Notes under the pieces: generated by a model | Database searches by the model: none | The model's input: the letters and a program-made list of their open reading frames with translations, nothing else | What the model was told of the DNA's origin: nothing | Program-made: the position numbers and the translations under genes | Shown here: positions 8,601 through 17,289 of the stretch, piece after piece | Numbering within the stretch: position 1 is the first letter of the stretch | Layout of the letters: each line of letters opens with the position of its first letter | NCBI GenBank assembly: GCA_046727735.1 | Contig: JBKPDF010000002.1 | Span: 1 to 64,000, forward strand | From: AP-16 sp046727735 | Lineage (GTDB): Bacteria > Pseudomonadota > Alphaproteobacteria > Rhizobiales > Xanthobacteraceae | Reading direction: 5' to 3' | Length of the DNA stretch: 64,000 bases

Positions 8601-9392
8601 CTTCACATGTCCGGCGGCCCGCCACGGAACCGATTCGACACGGCGCCCCGCCGCATCAAACATTCCGGCAGGACGCGCCACCTTGAGCGTGCCGTCGAAT
8701 TCGGGTGCCGCGCCGGCAAAGCCCAGAATGCCATCGGCCTCCGCCGTCCACGGCCGATTGGCAGGAGCGATTTCGATACGCAGCTTGACCGCTTCATCCT
8801 CGAGCCGACTGGCCGAGACCGAATATTGGTAGCTCTCGCCATTCGCTTCAAACCTCCCCTCGCCTTTGGCGGGGCCGAGCAGGGAGCGGAACTCGCCCGC
8901 TAAGGTTAACCGATCGAGCATCAGCTGCCGATTGCTTCCGGCGTCGCTCAGCGCGAGCGTGCCACCCTCGAGCACAAAGCGGTCGATCGCGAGCTGATCC
9001 GGGTCGAGCTCGGCCGGTGTCCTCGGCCAATCGACAGTTCCGTCGCGTGCGATACCGATGTGCATCGCCGGGTCTAGGAGTCGCAGCTCCGACGCGCGCC
9101 AATGTCCACGCAACAATGGACCGAGTGCGAATTCGACCGACAGCTCGCGGGCGTGCAGTTGCGGCGACGGGGTTCCCACGCCGACCTCGACGTCGCGGAG
9201 CACGAGCGAAGGCGTCGGCAGCAGCCGCGCATCGATCGGGCCATGGACCCGAACCGGCATTCCGGTCAAACGGCTCGCCTCCGCCTCGAAGGTCGAGCGA
9301 TATTGCGCCCAGTCGATGAAATGCGGACCGACCAGTGCCGCAAGCAGCGTCAGGATGACCGCAATGCCGATGGAGAGCAGAGTCGCTTGCAC
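5652..9392 (-). CDS. AsmA-family inner-membrane/periplasmic protein
   Basis: A 1246-residue protein with an N-terminal membrane anchor (residues about 4-24, LLSIGIAVILTLLAALVGPHF). The AsmA N-terminal pattern follows: FEAEASRLTGMPVRVHGPIDARLLPTPSLVLRDVEVG. The middle is long and rich in beta-type repeats such as LxLSGALDLASRAMDARLTLSG, as expected of a periplasm-spanning AsmA/TamB-like groove. The last 110 residues are Pro/Ala-rich and contain a near-perfect tandem (RPETGNAVRPNQAAP / RPQTGNAVQPNTGAP), ending WIDRLFGPHN. Family members are implicated in outer-membrane assembly and phospholipid transport; the role here is inferred only from family. It stands alone and converges with the RHH gene. 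Confidence 0.88.
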   Translation of the reverse strand: MQATLLSIGIAVILTLLAALVGPHFIDWAQYRSTFEAEASRLTGMPVRVHGPIDARLLPTPSLVLRDVEVGVGTPSPQLHARELSVEFALGPLLRGHWRASELRLLDPAMHIGIARDGTVDWPRTPAELDPDQLAIDRFVLEGGTLALSDAGSNRQLMLDRLTLAGEFRSLLGPAKGEGRFEANGESYQYSVSASRLEDEAVKLRIEIAPANRPWTAEADGILGFAGAAPEFDGTLKVARPAGMFDAAGRRVESVPWRAAGHVKASAANALFDKAEFQYGPEERAIRLSGVANIKFGRAPRYEAVISGRQLDLDPFLALPESARRLPFAAAQQFAELFTGPLKLPIPGHVGIGIESVMLAGSPLREVRGDLSSDGDRWDIEHLEFRAPGFTSARVSGRLGFADHRATFRGPATIEANDPRALLAWLEGSPAAAHGASGSLRASGELTLGPNRVAIDRLKAELDRKEISGRLAYAFPLYRQPARLDLALKAAELDLDELAATAPAILAGTKPEFPGELRLSAEIDRAIIAGVVTRNAGLDLSYDGAGLVVDRLSIGDFGGAALNLSGRMRGPFGAPQGTMALELKAGALEGLLAIGAKLSPQLGESIRASIARLSPLDLRANLTIGAPEKAGERQISKVVVNGMVGTARLQLASEVKGNPLDPRTLELEFEGNVAAADGAQLAGLLGLRRWINLEKGRGSAHLAFHGRPSDLDVAAQVSASGLSARVSGKADVLDDAGLRGQFDVVLAAADAAPLWAQGSWGQRLPVSLQGRLAVSPGRIDIEEIAGSVQGSLVRGRLGIELGATPRVGGHIAADETVVPGLLAGIVGLPSPGIARDGLASPEPFEAGLFGKIVGAVEFEAGRAIFAPGFRTRSLSGRLRLDSDEIAFEGIEGNLGEGRIAGELAFRREAGSLSTRARIALGNVDTTALVSGPGPPGVSGRLTLQVEADGSGHSPATLIGSLKGAGTVSIEAARLAALNPQAFARAIEAADRGVTLTAAKISEIVAPVLVAGDLAIQRADGALSIAAGQARLSSVIAHGEGADLALSGALDLASRAMDARLTLSGPAEGGAPGTARPDLFITLQGPAHAPQRTVDVSALVNWLMLRSLDRETRRMEAVEAAKPDPAAAAPMDPSVSSRPAPETPGPPPEPQAAPARPETGNAVRPNQAAPPRPQTGNAVQPNTGAPVEQAPSLPPPVEIRPPPGASSNRAARPRESSPQPARPLAREGTASPARQNRWIDRLFGPHN

Positions 9393-9493
9393 CGCGCGCT
9401 CCGGGCCTCTGGGCTCTCGATGCCGATGGCCGCCGCCGCGCGGCCGTCAGGCAGGCTCCGAAAGTTCCAGGGCGTTTCTGTGTCGGCTCATCG

Positions 9494-10921
9494 TCACCCG
9501 AGCTCGACGATCTTGCCCGGGTTCAGGATGTTGTCCGGATCGAGCGCGCGCTTGATCGCCCGCATCGCCTCGAGCGCCGCCGATCCATATTCCGCTTCGA
9601 GATATTTCATCTTGCCTTGGCCGATCCCGTGCTCCCCGGTCGAGGTCCCCTCCATGGCGAGCGCGCGCTCGACGAGGCGGTTCACGAACGACTCGGCGGC
9701 CGCAATTTCTGCCGGGTCGTCCATGTCGATCAACGGCGCGCAATGAAAATTGCCGTCCCCCACATGGCCGAGAATCGGACAAATCAGCCCGCTCGCCGCG
9801 ATGTCCTTCTGGGTTTCGGTCACGCATTCGGCGAGACGCGAGATCGGCACGCACACGTCGGTCGCGAACGTCCCCGCTCCCGGTCGCAGCCCGAGACCGG
9901 CCCAGTAAGCATCATGCCGGGCTTGCCATAGCCGGCTGCGATCTTCCGCCCTCGTGGCCCATTCGAACGGGCCGCCGCCATATTCGAGCGCAATCTCACC
10001 GAATCGATCCGATTGCTCCGCGACGCCGGCATCGCTGCCGTGAAACTCGAGGAACAGGACGGGGGATTCCGGCAGGCTGAGCTTGGAATAGGCATTGCAG
10101 GCTTTCACCATCAGCGCATCCAGCAGCTCGATCCTGGCAACCGGAATTCCAGACTGGATCGTCGCGATGGTCGCATTGCAGGCAGCCTCGACGGAGGGGA
10201 ACGGGCATACGCCGGCCGAGATCGCCTCGGGGATCCCCTGCAGCTTCAGGGTGAGCTCGGTGATGACGCCGAGCGTTCCCTCCGAGCCGATCAGGAGCCG
10301 CGTGAGATCGTAGCCGGCGGAGGTCTTCTTGGCGCGGCGTGCGCTGCGCAGGATCTCGCCATGGGCCAGCACGGCCGTGAGCGCCAGCACGTTGTCCTTC
10401 ATGGTGCCGTAACGGACCGCATTCGTGCCGGACGCCCGGGTGGCCGCCATGCCTCCGAGCGAGGCATCGGCGCCGGGATCGATCGGGAAGAACAGGCCTT
10501 GGTCGCGCAGGTATTCGTTGAGTTGCTTGCGGGTGACGCCCGGCTCGACCACGCAATCGAGATCGCCGGCATGGATGGCGAGCACCCGGTTCATATCCTT
10601 GAGGTCGATGGCGATGCCGCCGAAGGGCGCGTTGAGATGCCCCTCGAGCGACGTCCCAGTGCCGAACGCAATCACCGGAACCCGGTGCTTGGCACATTGC
10701 CGCACCACCGCCTGCACGTCTTCGGTGCTCTGCGCGAACACTACGGCGTCGGCCGGTTGGTTCTCGAGCCAAGTCGCCGTATGGGCGTGCTGCTGGCGAA
10801 CGGCGAGCGAGGTCACCAGCCGATTGCCGAAACGGGCCGTCAGCGCCTCGATCACCGCGGCAAGCGCGCGCGGGCCGGGTCGCCGGCTGGCTGCCGGAAG
10901 GGTTTTGGTCGCGGATATCAT
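9494..10921 (-). CDS. FAD-linked D-lactate/glycolate-type dehydrogenase
   Basis: 475 residues from ATG 10921; a longer open frame to 11113 is not needed. It has the FAD_binding_4 (PCMH) domain with the nucleotide-binding run PVIAFGTGTSLEGHLNAP and the GGMAATRASGTNAVRYGTMKDNVLAL signature, then the FAD-oxidase C domain with the conserved HVGDGNFH and EHGIGQGKMKYL motifs. This is the D-2-hydroxyacid dehydrogenase (D-lactate, glycolate GlcD-like) family, which passes electrons to cytochrome or quinone. No glcE or glcF is adjacent, so a stand-alone D-lactate dehydrogenase is more likely than a glycolate oxidase subunit. It is divergent from the thioesterase gene. Confidence 0.88.
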   Translation of the reverse strand: MISATKTLPAASRRPGPRALAAVIEALTARFGNRLVTSLAVRQQHAHTATWLENQPADAVVFAQSTEDVQAVVRQCAKHRVPVIAFGTGTSLEGHLNAPFGGIAIDLKDMNRVLAIHAGDLDCVVEPGVTRKQLNEYLRDQGLFFPIDPGADASLGGMAATRASGTNAVRYGTMKDNVLALTAVLAHGEILRSARRAKKTSAGYDLTRLLIGSEGTLGVITELTLKLQGIPEAISAGVCPFPSVEAACNATIATIQSGIPVARIELLDALMVKACNAYSKLSLPESPVLFLEFHGSDAGVAEQSDRFGEIALEYGGGPFEWATRAEDRSRLWQARHDAYWAGLGLRPGAGTFATDVCVPISRLAECVTETQKDIAASGLICPILGHVGDGNFHCAPLIDMDDPAEIAAAESFVNRLVERALAMEGTSTGEHGIGQGKMKYLEAEYGSAALEAMRAIKRALDPDNILNPGKIVELG

Positions 10922-11054
10922 GGGGCGCTCGGGTGGCGCGTGGGAGCTTAGCAGAGCGGGCTTGCGGCCGGCAAAGTCGTGATCGTCACAGGCGAGGCCA
11001 TCGCAACCGCAACGCGCTTGCGAAAGATGGCGCGAGACGGTTAGTTCCCCCGCC

Positions 11055-11561
11055 ATGCTCGATCGCCCCGATCTCGAACCCTTGTTCTTCGCGCCGTTCG
11101 TCTCCTCGATCATGCGGGTCGAGCCGGTCTGGATCGATTACAACGGCCATCTCAACATGGCCTATTACAACGTGCTGTTCGACCGCGCGGTCGACGAGCT
11201 CTTCGCGCTCGTCGGCATCGGACCCGAGTATGTGGAGCGCCGGAACTGCTCGTTCTTCACCGCCGAGGTGCACGTGCGCTATCTGCGGGAGCTGCATTCC
11301 GGCGATCCGGTCCGGGTCACGGTCCAGCTGCTCGATTGCGACGCCAAGCGCCTGCATTTTTTCGAGCAGCTGTTCCACGCGACCGAGGGCTGGGTGTCGG
11401 CGACCTCCGAGGACATAGCCCTGCACGTCGATATGGAGACGAAGAAGACCACGTCGTTTCCGGGCGACGTCATGGCGCGCATCGAGACGATGAAAGCCTC
11501 GCATGCGAAGCTGCCCCGGCCCGAAGCGGCCGGCCGGCGCATCGAGATGCGCAAGGGCTAG
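11055..11561 (+). CDS. 4HBT-fold acyl-CoA thioesterase
   Basis: A 168-residue hot-dog-fold thioesterase. The catalytic-region signature VEPVWIDYNGHLNMAYYN, with the Asp/Asn before the central helix, is typical of the 4HBT_2 (YbgC/FadM-like) group. It continues with FFTAEVHVRYLRELHSGDPVRV and ATSEDIALHVDMETKK. Such enzymes hydrolyse acyl-CoA thioesters; in several rhizobial-type genomes relatives are associated with carnitine or betainyl-CoA degradation, but no carnitine genes are visible here, so the substrate is open. It is followed after 180 bases by uvrD on the same strand. Confidence 0.82.
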   Translation: MLDRPDLEPLFFAPFVSSIMRVEPVWIDYNGHLNMAYYNVLFDRAVDELFALVGIGPEYVERRNCSFFTAEVHVRYLRELHSGDPVRVTVQLLDCDAKRLHFFEQLFHATEGWVSATSEDIALHVDMETKKTTSFPGDVMARIETMKASHAKLPRPEAAGRRIEMRKG

Positions 11562-11740
11562 GGGGCTTCCACAGCCCGGTCGGAACGGAAGCGTAATCCG
11601 GGGTCGGCTATCCGCCCCTCGCGAGCGCTGCATCCGAGCTGCCCCCCTGCAAGCCCCTCCCCAGAGGCCGGCCGGAATGCCATCTTGGGTCCTGGAGATT
11701 CGGGCTCGGGCGCGCCCCGGTTCCGATCCGGGAATTCTGC

Positions 11741-14110
11741 ATGAACGAAGCCAGCAAATTGCCGCTGCCCGAGAGCGAGCCCGTTGCGGGCGGGATCGCC
11801 GCGCGCGCGCGAGCGGCGGCGGCGCCCGCCTACCTTGCCGGACTGAATGCCGAGCAGCGCATCGCGGTGGAGACGCTGGACGGCCCGGTCCTCGTGCTCG
11901 CCGGCGCCGGCACCGGGAAAACCAGGGTGCTCACGAGCCGCATCGCGCATATCCTGAGCCTCGGGCGGGCCCGGCCGGCCGAGATTCTCGCCGTCACTTT
12001 CACCAACAAGGCGGCGCGCGAGATGAAGGAGCGCATCGGCAAGATGCTCGGCCAGACGGTCGAGGGAATGCAGTGGCTCGGCACCTTCCACGCCATCGGG
12101 GTCAAGATCCTGCGGCGGCACGCCGAGCTGGTTGGGCTGAAACCCGATTTCACCATCCTCGACGTCGACGATCAGGTCCGGCTGCTCCGGCAGGTCGTGG
12201 AAGCCGCCAATATCGACGAGAAGCGCTGGCCGGCGCGGGTGCTTGCGGGCATGATCGACGGCTGGAAGAACCGTGGACTCACCCCCGATAAAGTGCCGGC
12301 CGGAGAGGCGGCGACGTTCGCGGACGGGCGCGGCGCGAAGCTCTATGCGGCCTACCAGGATCGCCTGAAAGTACTCAACGCCGCCGATTTCGGTGATCTG
12401 CTGCTCGAGGGTATCCGGCTGTTTCGCGAGCATCCGGCCGTGCTCGCGCAGTACCAGGCACGGTTCAAGTACATCCTGGTCGACGAATATCAGGACACGA
12501 ACGTGGCCCAATACTTGTGGCTGCGGCTGCTCGGGCAGGGATCGAAGAACGTCTGCTGTGTGGGGGATGACGACCAATCGATCTACGGCTGGCGCGGTGC
12601 CGAGGTCGACAACATCCTGCGTTTCGAGAAAGATTTCCCCGGCGCCCGGGTGGTCCGGCTGGAGCGCAATTATCGCTCGACGGCTCACATCCTCGCTGCC
12701 GCCTCCCACCTGATCACCCACAACGAGGGCCGGCTCGGCAAGACGCTGCGCACCGACGCAGGTGCGGGCGAGAAGGTCAGCGTCACGGGCGCGTGGGATT
12801 CCGAGGAGGAGGCGCGTTCGATCGGCGAGGACATCGAGGCGCTGCAGCGCGACGGCCACAAGCTCAACGAGATCGCCATCCTGGTGCGCGCCTCGTTCCA
12901 GATGCGGGAATTCGAGGACCGCTTCGTCACCCTCGGACTGCCTTATCGGGTAATCGGCGGGCCGCGGTTCTACGAGCGCGCGGAAATCCGCGACGCGCTT
13001 GCCTATCTGCGCTGCATCGCCTCGCCGGCCGACGATCTCGCCTTCGAGCGGATCCTCAACGTCCCCAAACGCGGGCTCGGCGACGCGACGCTGCAGATGC
13101 TGCACGATCACGCGCGCGCCCGCCGCGTGCCGTTGATGGAGGTCGCCCGCGCACTCGTCGAGACCGAGGAGCTCAAGGTGAAGCCGCGCACCGCGCTGCG
13201 GGATCTCGTTGCGATGTTCGATCGCTGGCGTTCCGCGCGCGATGCGATGCCGCATCCGGAGCTCGCGGAGATCGTGCTCGACGAATCCGGCTACACCGAG
13301 ATGTGGCAGAAGGACCGCTCGGCCGACGCCGCGGGGCGGCTCGAGAACTTGAAAGAGCTGGTGCGCTCGATGGACGAATTCGAGAACCTGCAGGGCTTCC
13401 TCGAACACGTTTCGCTGGTGATGGACACCGACGGCGGACCGGACGCGGATGCGGTCTCGATCATGACCTTGCATTCGGCAAAGGGCCTGGAGTTCGACAC
13501 CGTATTTCTGCCGGGCTGGGAGGAAGGGCTATTCCCGCACCCGCGCGCGCTCGACGAGGGCGGCCGCGCGGCGCTCGAAGAAGAACGCCGGCTTGCGCAT
13601 GTCGGCATCACGCGAGCGCGGCGGCGGGTGAAAATCTTCTTTTCCAGCAACCGGCGCATCCGCGGCATGTGGCAGGGCAGCGTGCCCTCGCGCTTTCTCG
13701 ACGAGCTGCCGGAGGCGCATGTCGAGGTCACGGAATCCAAGGCTGGCTTCGGCTGGACCGGTTTTTCCTCCCGGTTCGATCTCATGGAGCCGTTCGCGTC
13801 CGATTACGAGACGCCAGGCTGGCGGCGTGCGCGCGAGCGCATGCGCGCCGAGGAGGAGGCCGGAGCGGCCGATGCCGCAACGCCGCGGGCGCGCGGCGGC
13901 AGGATGGGGCGCCGCGGGCCGGTGACGATCGAAGGCGAGCTCGTTGCCAAATCGACCGGCGCGGTTTCGGCCTATGGGATCGGCGAACGCGTGTTCCATC
14001 TGAAATTCGGTTACGGCGACGTCGTGGCCATTGACGGCAACAAGCTCACCGTAGCGTTCGACAAGGCCGGCGAAAAGCGCGTGGTGGACAGCTACGTCGA
14101 GCGCGCGTGA
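11741..14110 (+). CDS. uvrD: UvrD/PcrA/Rep-type SF1A DNA helicase
   Basis: 789 residues. Helicase motifs appear in order: Q-motif LNAEQRIAVE, Walker A GAGTGKT (Lys60), AVTFTNKAAREMKER, QWLGTFHAIGVKILR, DEXX box VDEYQDTN, GDDDQSIYGWRGA, RLERNYRST, MTLHSAKGLEFDTVF and HVGITRAR. The last 45 residues, from GERVFHLKFGYGDVVAIDG, form the Tudor-like C-terminal domain of PcrA/UvrD that contacts RNA polymerase or UvrB. It unwinds DNA 3' to 5' in nucleotide-excision and mismatch repair. Its stop overlaps the GTG start of prmA (GTGA), so the two are coupled. PcrA is the alternative name; UvrD and PcrA are not separable here. Confidence 0.95.
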   Translation: MNEASKLPLPESEPVAGGIAARARAAAAPAYLAGLNAEQRIAVETLDGPVLVLAGAGTGKTRVLTSRIAHILSLGRARPAEILAVTFTNKAAREMKERIGKMLGQTVEGMQWLGTFHAIGVKILRRHAELVGLKPDFTILDVDDQVRLLRQVVEAANIDEKRWPARVLAGMIDGWKNRGLTPDKVPAGEAATFADGRGAKLYAAYQDRLKVLNAADFGDLLLEGIRLFREHPAVLAQYQARFKYILVDEYQDTNVAQYLWLRLLGQGSKNVCCVGDDDQSIYGWRGAEVDNILRFEKDFPGARVVRLERNYRSTAHILAAASHLITHNEGRLGKTLRTDAGAGEKVSVTGAWDSEEEARSIGEDIEALQRDGHKLNEIAILVRASFQMREFEDRFVTLGLPYRVIGGPRFYERAEIRDALAYLRCIASPADDLAFERILNVPKRGLGDATLQMLHDHARARRVPLMEVARALVETEELKVKPRTALRDLVAMFDRWRSARDAMPHPELAEIVLDESGYTEMWQKDRSADAAGRLENLKELVRSMDEFENLQGFLEHVSLVMDTDGGPDADAVSIMTLHSAKGLEFDTVFLPGWEEGLFPHPRALDEGGRAALEEERRLAHVGITRARRRVKIFFSSNRRIRGMWQGSVPSRFLDELPEAHVEVTESKAGFGWTGFSSRFDLMEPFASDYETPGWRRARERMRAEEEAGAADAATPRARGGRMGRRGPVTIEGELVAKSTGAVSAYGIGERVFHLKFGYGDVVAIDGNKLTVAFDKAGEKRVVDSYVERA

Positions 14111-15000
14111 CCAAGCTGCCTGTCCCGCCTTCGACCTGCGTTGCCCGCGTTTGCGCCGATGCGACGACGGCGCAGCGCATCGCCGATGTTTTGACGGAGC
14201 ACCTCGATCCGCTCGAAGCTGCGGTCGGAACTTTCCAGGCAGGCCACGACCAATGGACGGTCGAGGTTTCGTTCCGCGCTTCGGCGAATTGCAACGTGCT
14301 CCGTGACCTCGTGGCGCAAGCCGGTGGCAAAGCTGCCGCGCGTGCGCTCACGTTCGAAACTCTGACCGCACGCGACTGGGTCAAGTCGAGCTTCGCGAGT
14401 TTGCGGCCGGTCGAGGCGGGACGCTTCGTAGTTCACGGCCAGCATGATCGCCGGAGCCTCGCGGGCAGCCGCATCGCAATCGAGATCGAGGCGGCGCTCG
14501 CGTTCGGGACCGGCCATCACGGCACGACACGCGGCTGCTTGCTCGCGCTCGACCGATTGCTCAAGGCCCGGCGGCCGCGGCGCGTGCTCGATCTCGGCAC
14601 CGGGACCGGCGTGCTGGCGATCGCGGCCGCAAAGCGCGCGGGCGCGCGCGTGCTCGCCGGCGACCTCGATCCGGTTGCGCTGCGGATCGCGCGCGCCAAT
14701 GCGCGCTTGAATGCCGTCGGTCCCCGCGTCGAGGCCATTCGGGCGGCGGGTGTGACGAATCGGCGTTTTATCCAACGCGCACCGTTCGATCTCGTGTTCG
14801 CCAATATCTTGCTCGCCCCGCTCCGGCACTTGGCACGGCCGTTACGGAGCCTGCTTGCACCGCACGCGCGCGTAGTCCTGTCGGGGCTGCTGCCGAGCCA
14901 AGTCAACGCGACGCTCGCGGCTTATGCGGCGCAAGGCCTGCGGCTCGAGCGCCGGATCGCGCTCGATGGCTGGATGACGCTGGTATTGCGGCGTCCCTGA
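14107..15000 (+). CDS. prmA: Ribosomal protein L11 methyltransferase
   Basis: 297 residues, GTG start overlapping the helicase stop by four bases. The C-terminal half is a Rossmann SAM methyltransferase: FGTGHHGTTRGCLLALDRLL, then motif I RVLDLGTGTGVLAIAAAKRAG, an acidic turn AGDLDPVALRIARANA, and DLVFANILLAPL, the asparagine-containing substrate motif of PrmA. The N-terminal part is the variable L11-recognition domain. PrmA trimethylates ribosomal protein L11. Downstream lies a palindromic repeat, then the aminopeptidase gene on the same strand. Confidence 0.93.
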   Translation: MTKLPVPPSTCVARVCADATTAQRIADVLTEHLDPLEAAVGTFQAGHDQWTVEVSFRASANCNVLRDLVAQAGGKAAARALTFETLTARDWVKSSFASLRPVEAGRFVVHGQHDRRSLAGSRIAIEIEAALAFGTGHHGTTRGCLLALDRLLKARRPRRVLDLGTGTGVLAIAAAKRAGARVLAGDLDPVALRIARANARLNAVGPRVEAIRAAGVTNRRFIQRAPFDLVFANILLAPLRHLARPLRSLLAPHARVVLSGLLPSQVNATLAAYAAQGLRLERRIALDGWMTLVLRRP

Positions 15001-15011
15001 GGCCACCCCGC

Positions 15012-15142
15012 AAACTCCATCCCTCCCCCGCTTGCGGGGGAGGTCGCCGTCGCGAAGCGATGGCGGGAGGGGGCATTTGGATTCACGCGAGCGATGCCCC
15101 CTCCACATCCCTCCCCCGCGAGCGGGGAGGGAGTCGCGTCAG
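15012..15142. repeat. Composite palindromic repeat (intergenic copy A)
   Basis: Between prmA and the aminopeptidase gene are three stacked inverted repeats. The first hairpin is CTCCCCCGC-TT-GCGGGGGAG. The second is a looser pair GCGGGAGGGGGCA / TGCCCCCTCC. The third is CCCTCCCCGC-paired GCGGGGAGGG near 15110-15132. The same layout of CCTCCC...GGGAGG arms recurs in at least six places in this window. It probably forms RNA hairpins in the prmA 3' untranslated region and may stabilise or terminate the message. It is not a CRISPR because there are no regular spacers. Confidence 0.75.
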
Positions 15143-15206
15143 GCTAGCGCTCGGACCCGAGGGCCTCGGAATTGTCCGACCCTCCCCCAGCCCATACAGT
15201 GCCGGC

Positions 15207-17045
15207 ATGTTCGAAGCGAAATTCCAGTCTTTCGATTTCGAGCCAGTTCCACGCACGGAGATCGCCGCGCGCGTTGCTGCGTTGCGGGCCGAGCTTGCCC
15301 GGCGCGGGCTCGACGGATTCGTGGTGCCGCGGGCGGATCGGCAGCAGAACGAATATGTGCCGCCGTCGGAGGAGCGGCTGAAATGGCTCACCGGATTTTC
15401 CGGCTCGGCGGGCGTTGCGATCGTGCTCACCGATCGCGCCGCGCTATTCGTGGACGGCCGCTACACGCTGCAGGCGCGCGATGAGATCGATACCTCCATT
15501 TTCTCGGTCGAGCATCTGATCGACTCCCCGCCGCACGACTGGCTCGAAGCCAATCTGCCCGCGGGCGCCAAGCTTGGCTACGACGCTTGGCTTCATACGA
15601 TCGCGGGTGCGGAGAAACTGACGAAAGCCTGCGAGACTGCGGGCGCCGAACTCACGCGCGCCGAGCCCAATCCGATCGATGCGATCTGGAGCGACCGCCC
15701 GGCGGCGCCGCTCGGGCCCGTGGTGCTGCACGACGAACGCTTTGCCGGCGAGAGCGCGACCGCGAAGCTCGCGCGGATCGCAGCCGAGATCGCCAAGGCC
15801 AGAGCCGATGCGCTCGTCGTCTCCGATGCACAGGCGGTCGCTTGGCTGCTCAACATCCGCGGAGCGGACGTTGCCCACACACCGGTCGCGCTCGCGTTTG
15901 CGGTCGTGCCGAGCGAGGGTCGTCCCGCCCTCTATGTGGACGGCCGCAAGCTCGGCAACGCCGTGCGCCATGCGCTCGAAGACATGACCGAGGTGCGCGA
16001 GGAGAGCGCGCTCGCGAGCGATCTCGCCGCGCTCGCCGCTTCAGGCAAGCGGGTGCGTCTCGACGAGGCGACCGGCGCCGACGCCCTCGGGCGGATCGTC
16101 GCCGCCGGCGGCGGCAAGCTGTTGCGCGGGTCCGACCCGATCGCGGTCATGAAGGCCGTGAAGAATTCCGTCGAGATCGCAGGCGCGCGCGCCGCGCATC
16201 GCCGCGACGGCGCCGCGGTGGCGCGATTTCTCGCCTGGTTCGATCGCGAGGCGCCGGGCGGCAAGCTCACCGAAATCGACGCGGCCGCTGCGCTCGAGAG
16301 TTTTCGCCGCGAGACCGGTACGCTCAAGGACATCTCGTTCCCGACCATCGCGGGCGCCGGGCCGAACGGCGCGATCGTGCACTACCGCGTCACGCGCGCG
16401 AGCAATGGGCGCATATCTGCAGGCGAGCTGTTCCTCGTCGATTCCGGCGGGCAATACCAGGACGGCACGACCGACATCACCCGCACCATCGCGGTCGGAA
16501 CCCCGAGCCAAGGCATGCGCGAGAATTTCACGCGCGTGCTCAAGGGCCACATCGCGCTGGCGCGCGCCGTGTTTCCGGACGGCACGACGGGGGCGCAGCT
16601 CGACAGCTTCGCGCGGCAATATTTGTGGAAGGCCGGCCTCGATTTCGACCACGGCACCGGCCATGGCGTGGGCAGCTATCTGTCGGTCCACGAAGGCCCG
16701 GCGCGCATCTCGAAGCTCGGCACCGCCGCGCTCAAGCGCGGCATGATCCTCTCGAACGAGCCCGGCTATTACAAGACCGGCGCGTACGGCATCAGGATCG
16801 AGAATCTCGTCCTCGTCGTGGAGGCACCCGCGCCCGCCGGCGCCGAGAAGCCGCTCAACGGCTTCGAGACGCTCACGCTCGCGCCCATCGATCTTCGGCT
16901 GATCGAGCCGTGGCTGCTTACGGCAGAGGAGCTCGCTTGGGTCGACGCTTACCATGCGCGCGTGCGTGAGACGCTTGGCCCGCTGGTTGATGCTGGCACG
17001 CGGGCGTGGCTGGAGCAGGCGACGCGCCTGATTGGCGCCCCGTGA
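15207..17045 (+). CDS. pepP: M24B aminopeptidase P (Xaa-Pro aminopeptidase)
   Basis: 612 residues from ATG 15207; in-frame sequence before it is repeat DNA. Two creatinase-type N-terminal domains (VAALRAELARRGLDGFVVPRAD, EYVPPSEERLKWLTGFSGSAG, later LLNIRGADVAHTPV) precede the pita-bread catalytic domain at about residue 330 onward. Metal and active-site motifs are VDSGGQYQDGTTDITRTI (two Asp), FDHGTGHGVGSYLSVHEGP (His) and ILSNEPGYYKTG (Glu), with the second Glu in GIRIENLVLVVE. It removes N-terminal residues preceding proline. The length of about 610 is that of the three-domain eukaryote-like and alphaproteobacterial class, longer than E. coli PepP. Confidence 0.93.
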   Translation: MFEAKFQSFDFEPVPRTEIAARVAALRAELARRGLDGFVVPRADRQQNEYVPPSEERLKWLTGFSGSAGVAIVLTDRAALFVDGRYTLQARDEIDTSIFSVEHLIDSPPHDWLEANLPAGAKLGYDAWLHTIAGAEKLTKACETAGAELTRAEPNPIDAIWSDRPAAPLGPVVLHDERFAGESATAKLARIAAEIAKARADALVVSDAQAVAWLLNIRGADVAHTPVALAFAVVPSEGRPALYVDGRKLGNAVRHALEDMTEVREESALASDLAALAASGKRVRLDEATGADALGRIVAAGGGKLLRGSDPIAVMKAVKNSVEIAGARAAHRRDGAAVARFLAWFDREAPGGKLTEIDAAAALESFRRETGTLKDISFPTIAGAGPNGAIVHYRVTRASNGRISAGELFLVDSGGQYQDGTTDITRTIAVGTPSQGMRENFTRVLKGHIALARAVFPDGTTGAQLDSFARQYLWKAGLDFDHGTGHGVGSYLSVHEGPARISKLGTAALKRGMILSNEPGYYKTGAYGIRIENLVLVVEAPAPAGAEKPLNGFETLTLAPIDLRLIEPWLLTAEELAWVDAYHARVRETLGPLVDAGTRAWLEQATRLIGAP

Positions 17046-17095
17046 ACTCACTCCTTGCGCTGCCGAGCCTGAAATCCGGCGCCGGTGCCACAGTA

Positions 17096-17289
17096 TTACT
17101 TGCGCCGAGCTCCGTGCATGACTGAGAACACGACGATCTCGCCAGCGTCCTCGAAAACTTTATACACGATGATGTATGGAAGAGTTCGCGCGTGCCTTCA
17201 ACAAGGCAGCGCCCGGATTATCTTTTCGCGATCCATGTAAAAATACGATCGAGGTCGTCTCTCGCAGCGGGATCGAACGTTACCCTCAT
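17096..17289 (-). pseudogene. Broken RelE/ParE-type toxin gene
   Basis: Starts properly with an ATG overlapping the antitoxin stop (ATGA) and reads MRVTFDPAARDDLDRIFTW then IAKR, followed by TAA at 17218-17220. The middle of the toxin, about 30-35 residues, is missing. A neighbouring frame then gives GRCLVEGTREL, and after another shift PYIIVYKVFEDAGEIVVFSV and MHGARRK with stop at 17096-17098. These are the recognisable start, late core and C-terminus of a ParE/RelE ribonuclease/gyrase-poison fold protein. The deletion and shift should abolish toxicity, leaving an orphan antitoxin. Confidence 0.82.

Noticed and set aside
15012..15142. Repeated GC-rich units considered as a CRISPR array
   Set aside because: The units are inverted, of unequal length and scattered over the window; there are no regular spacers and no cas genes.
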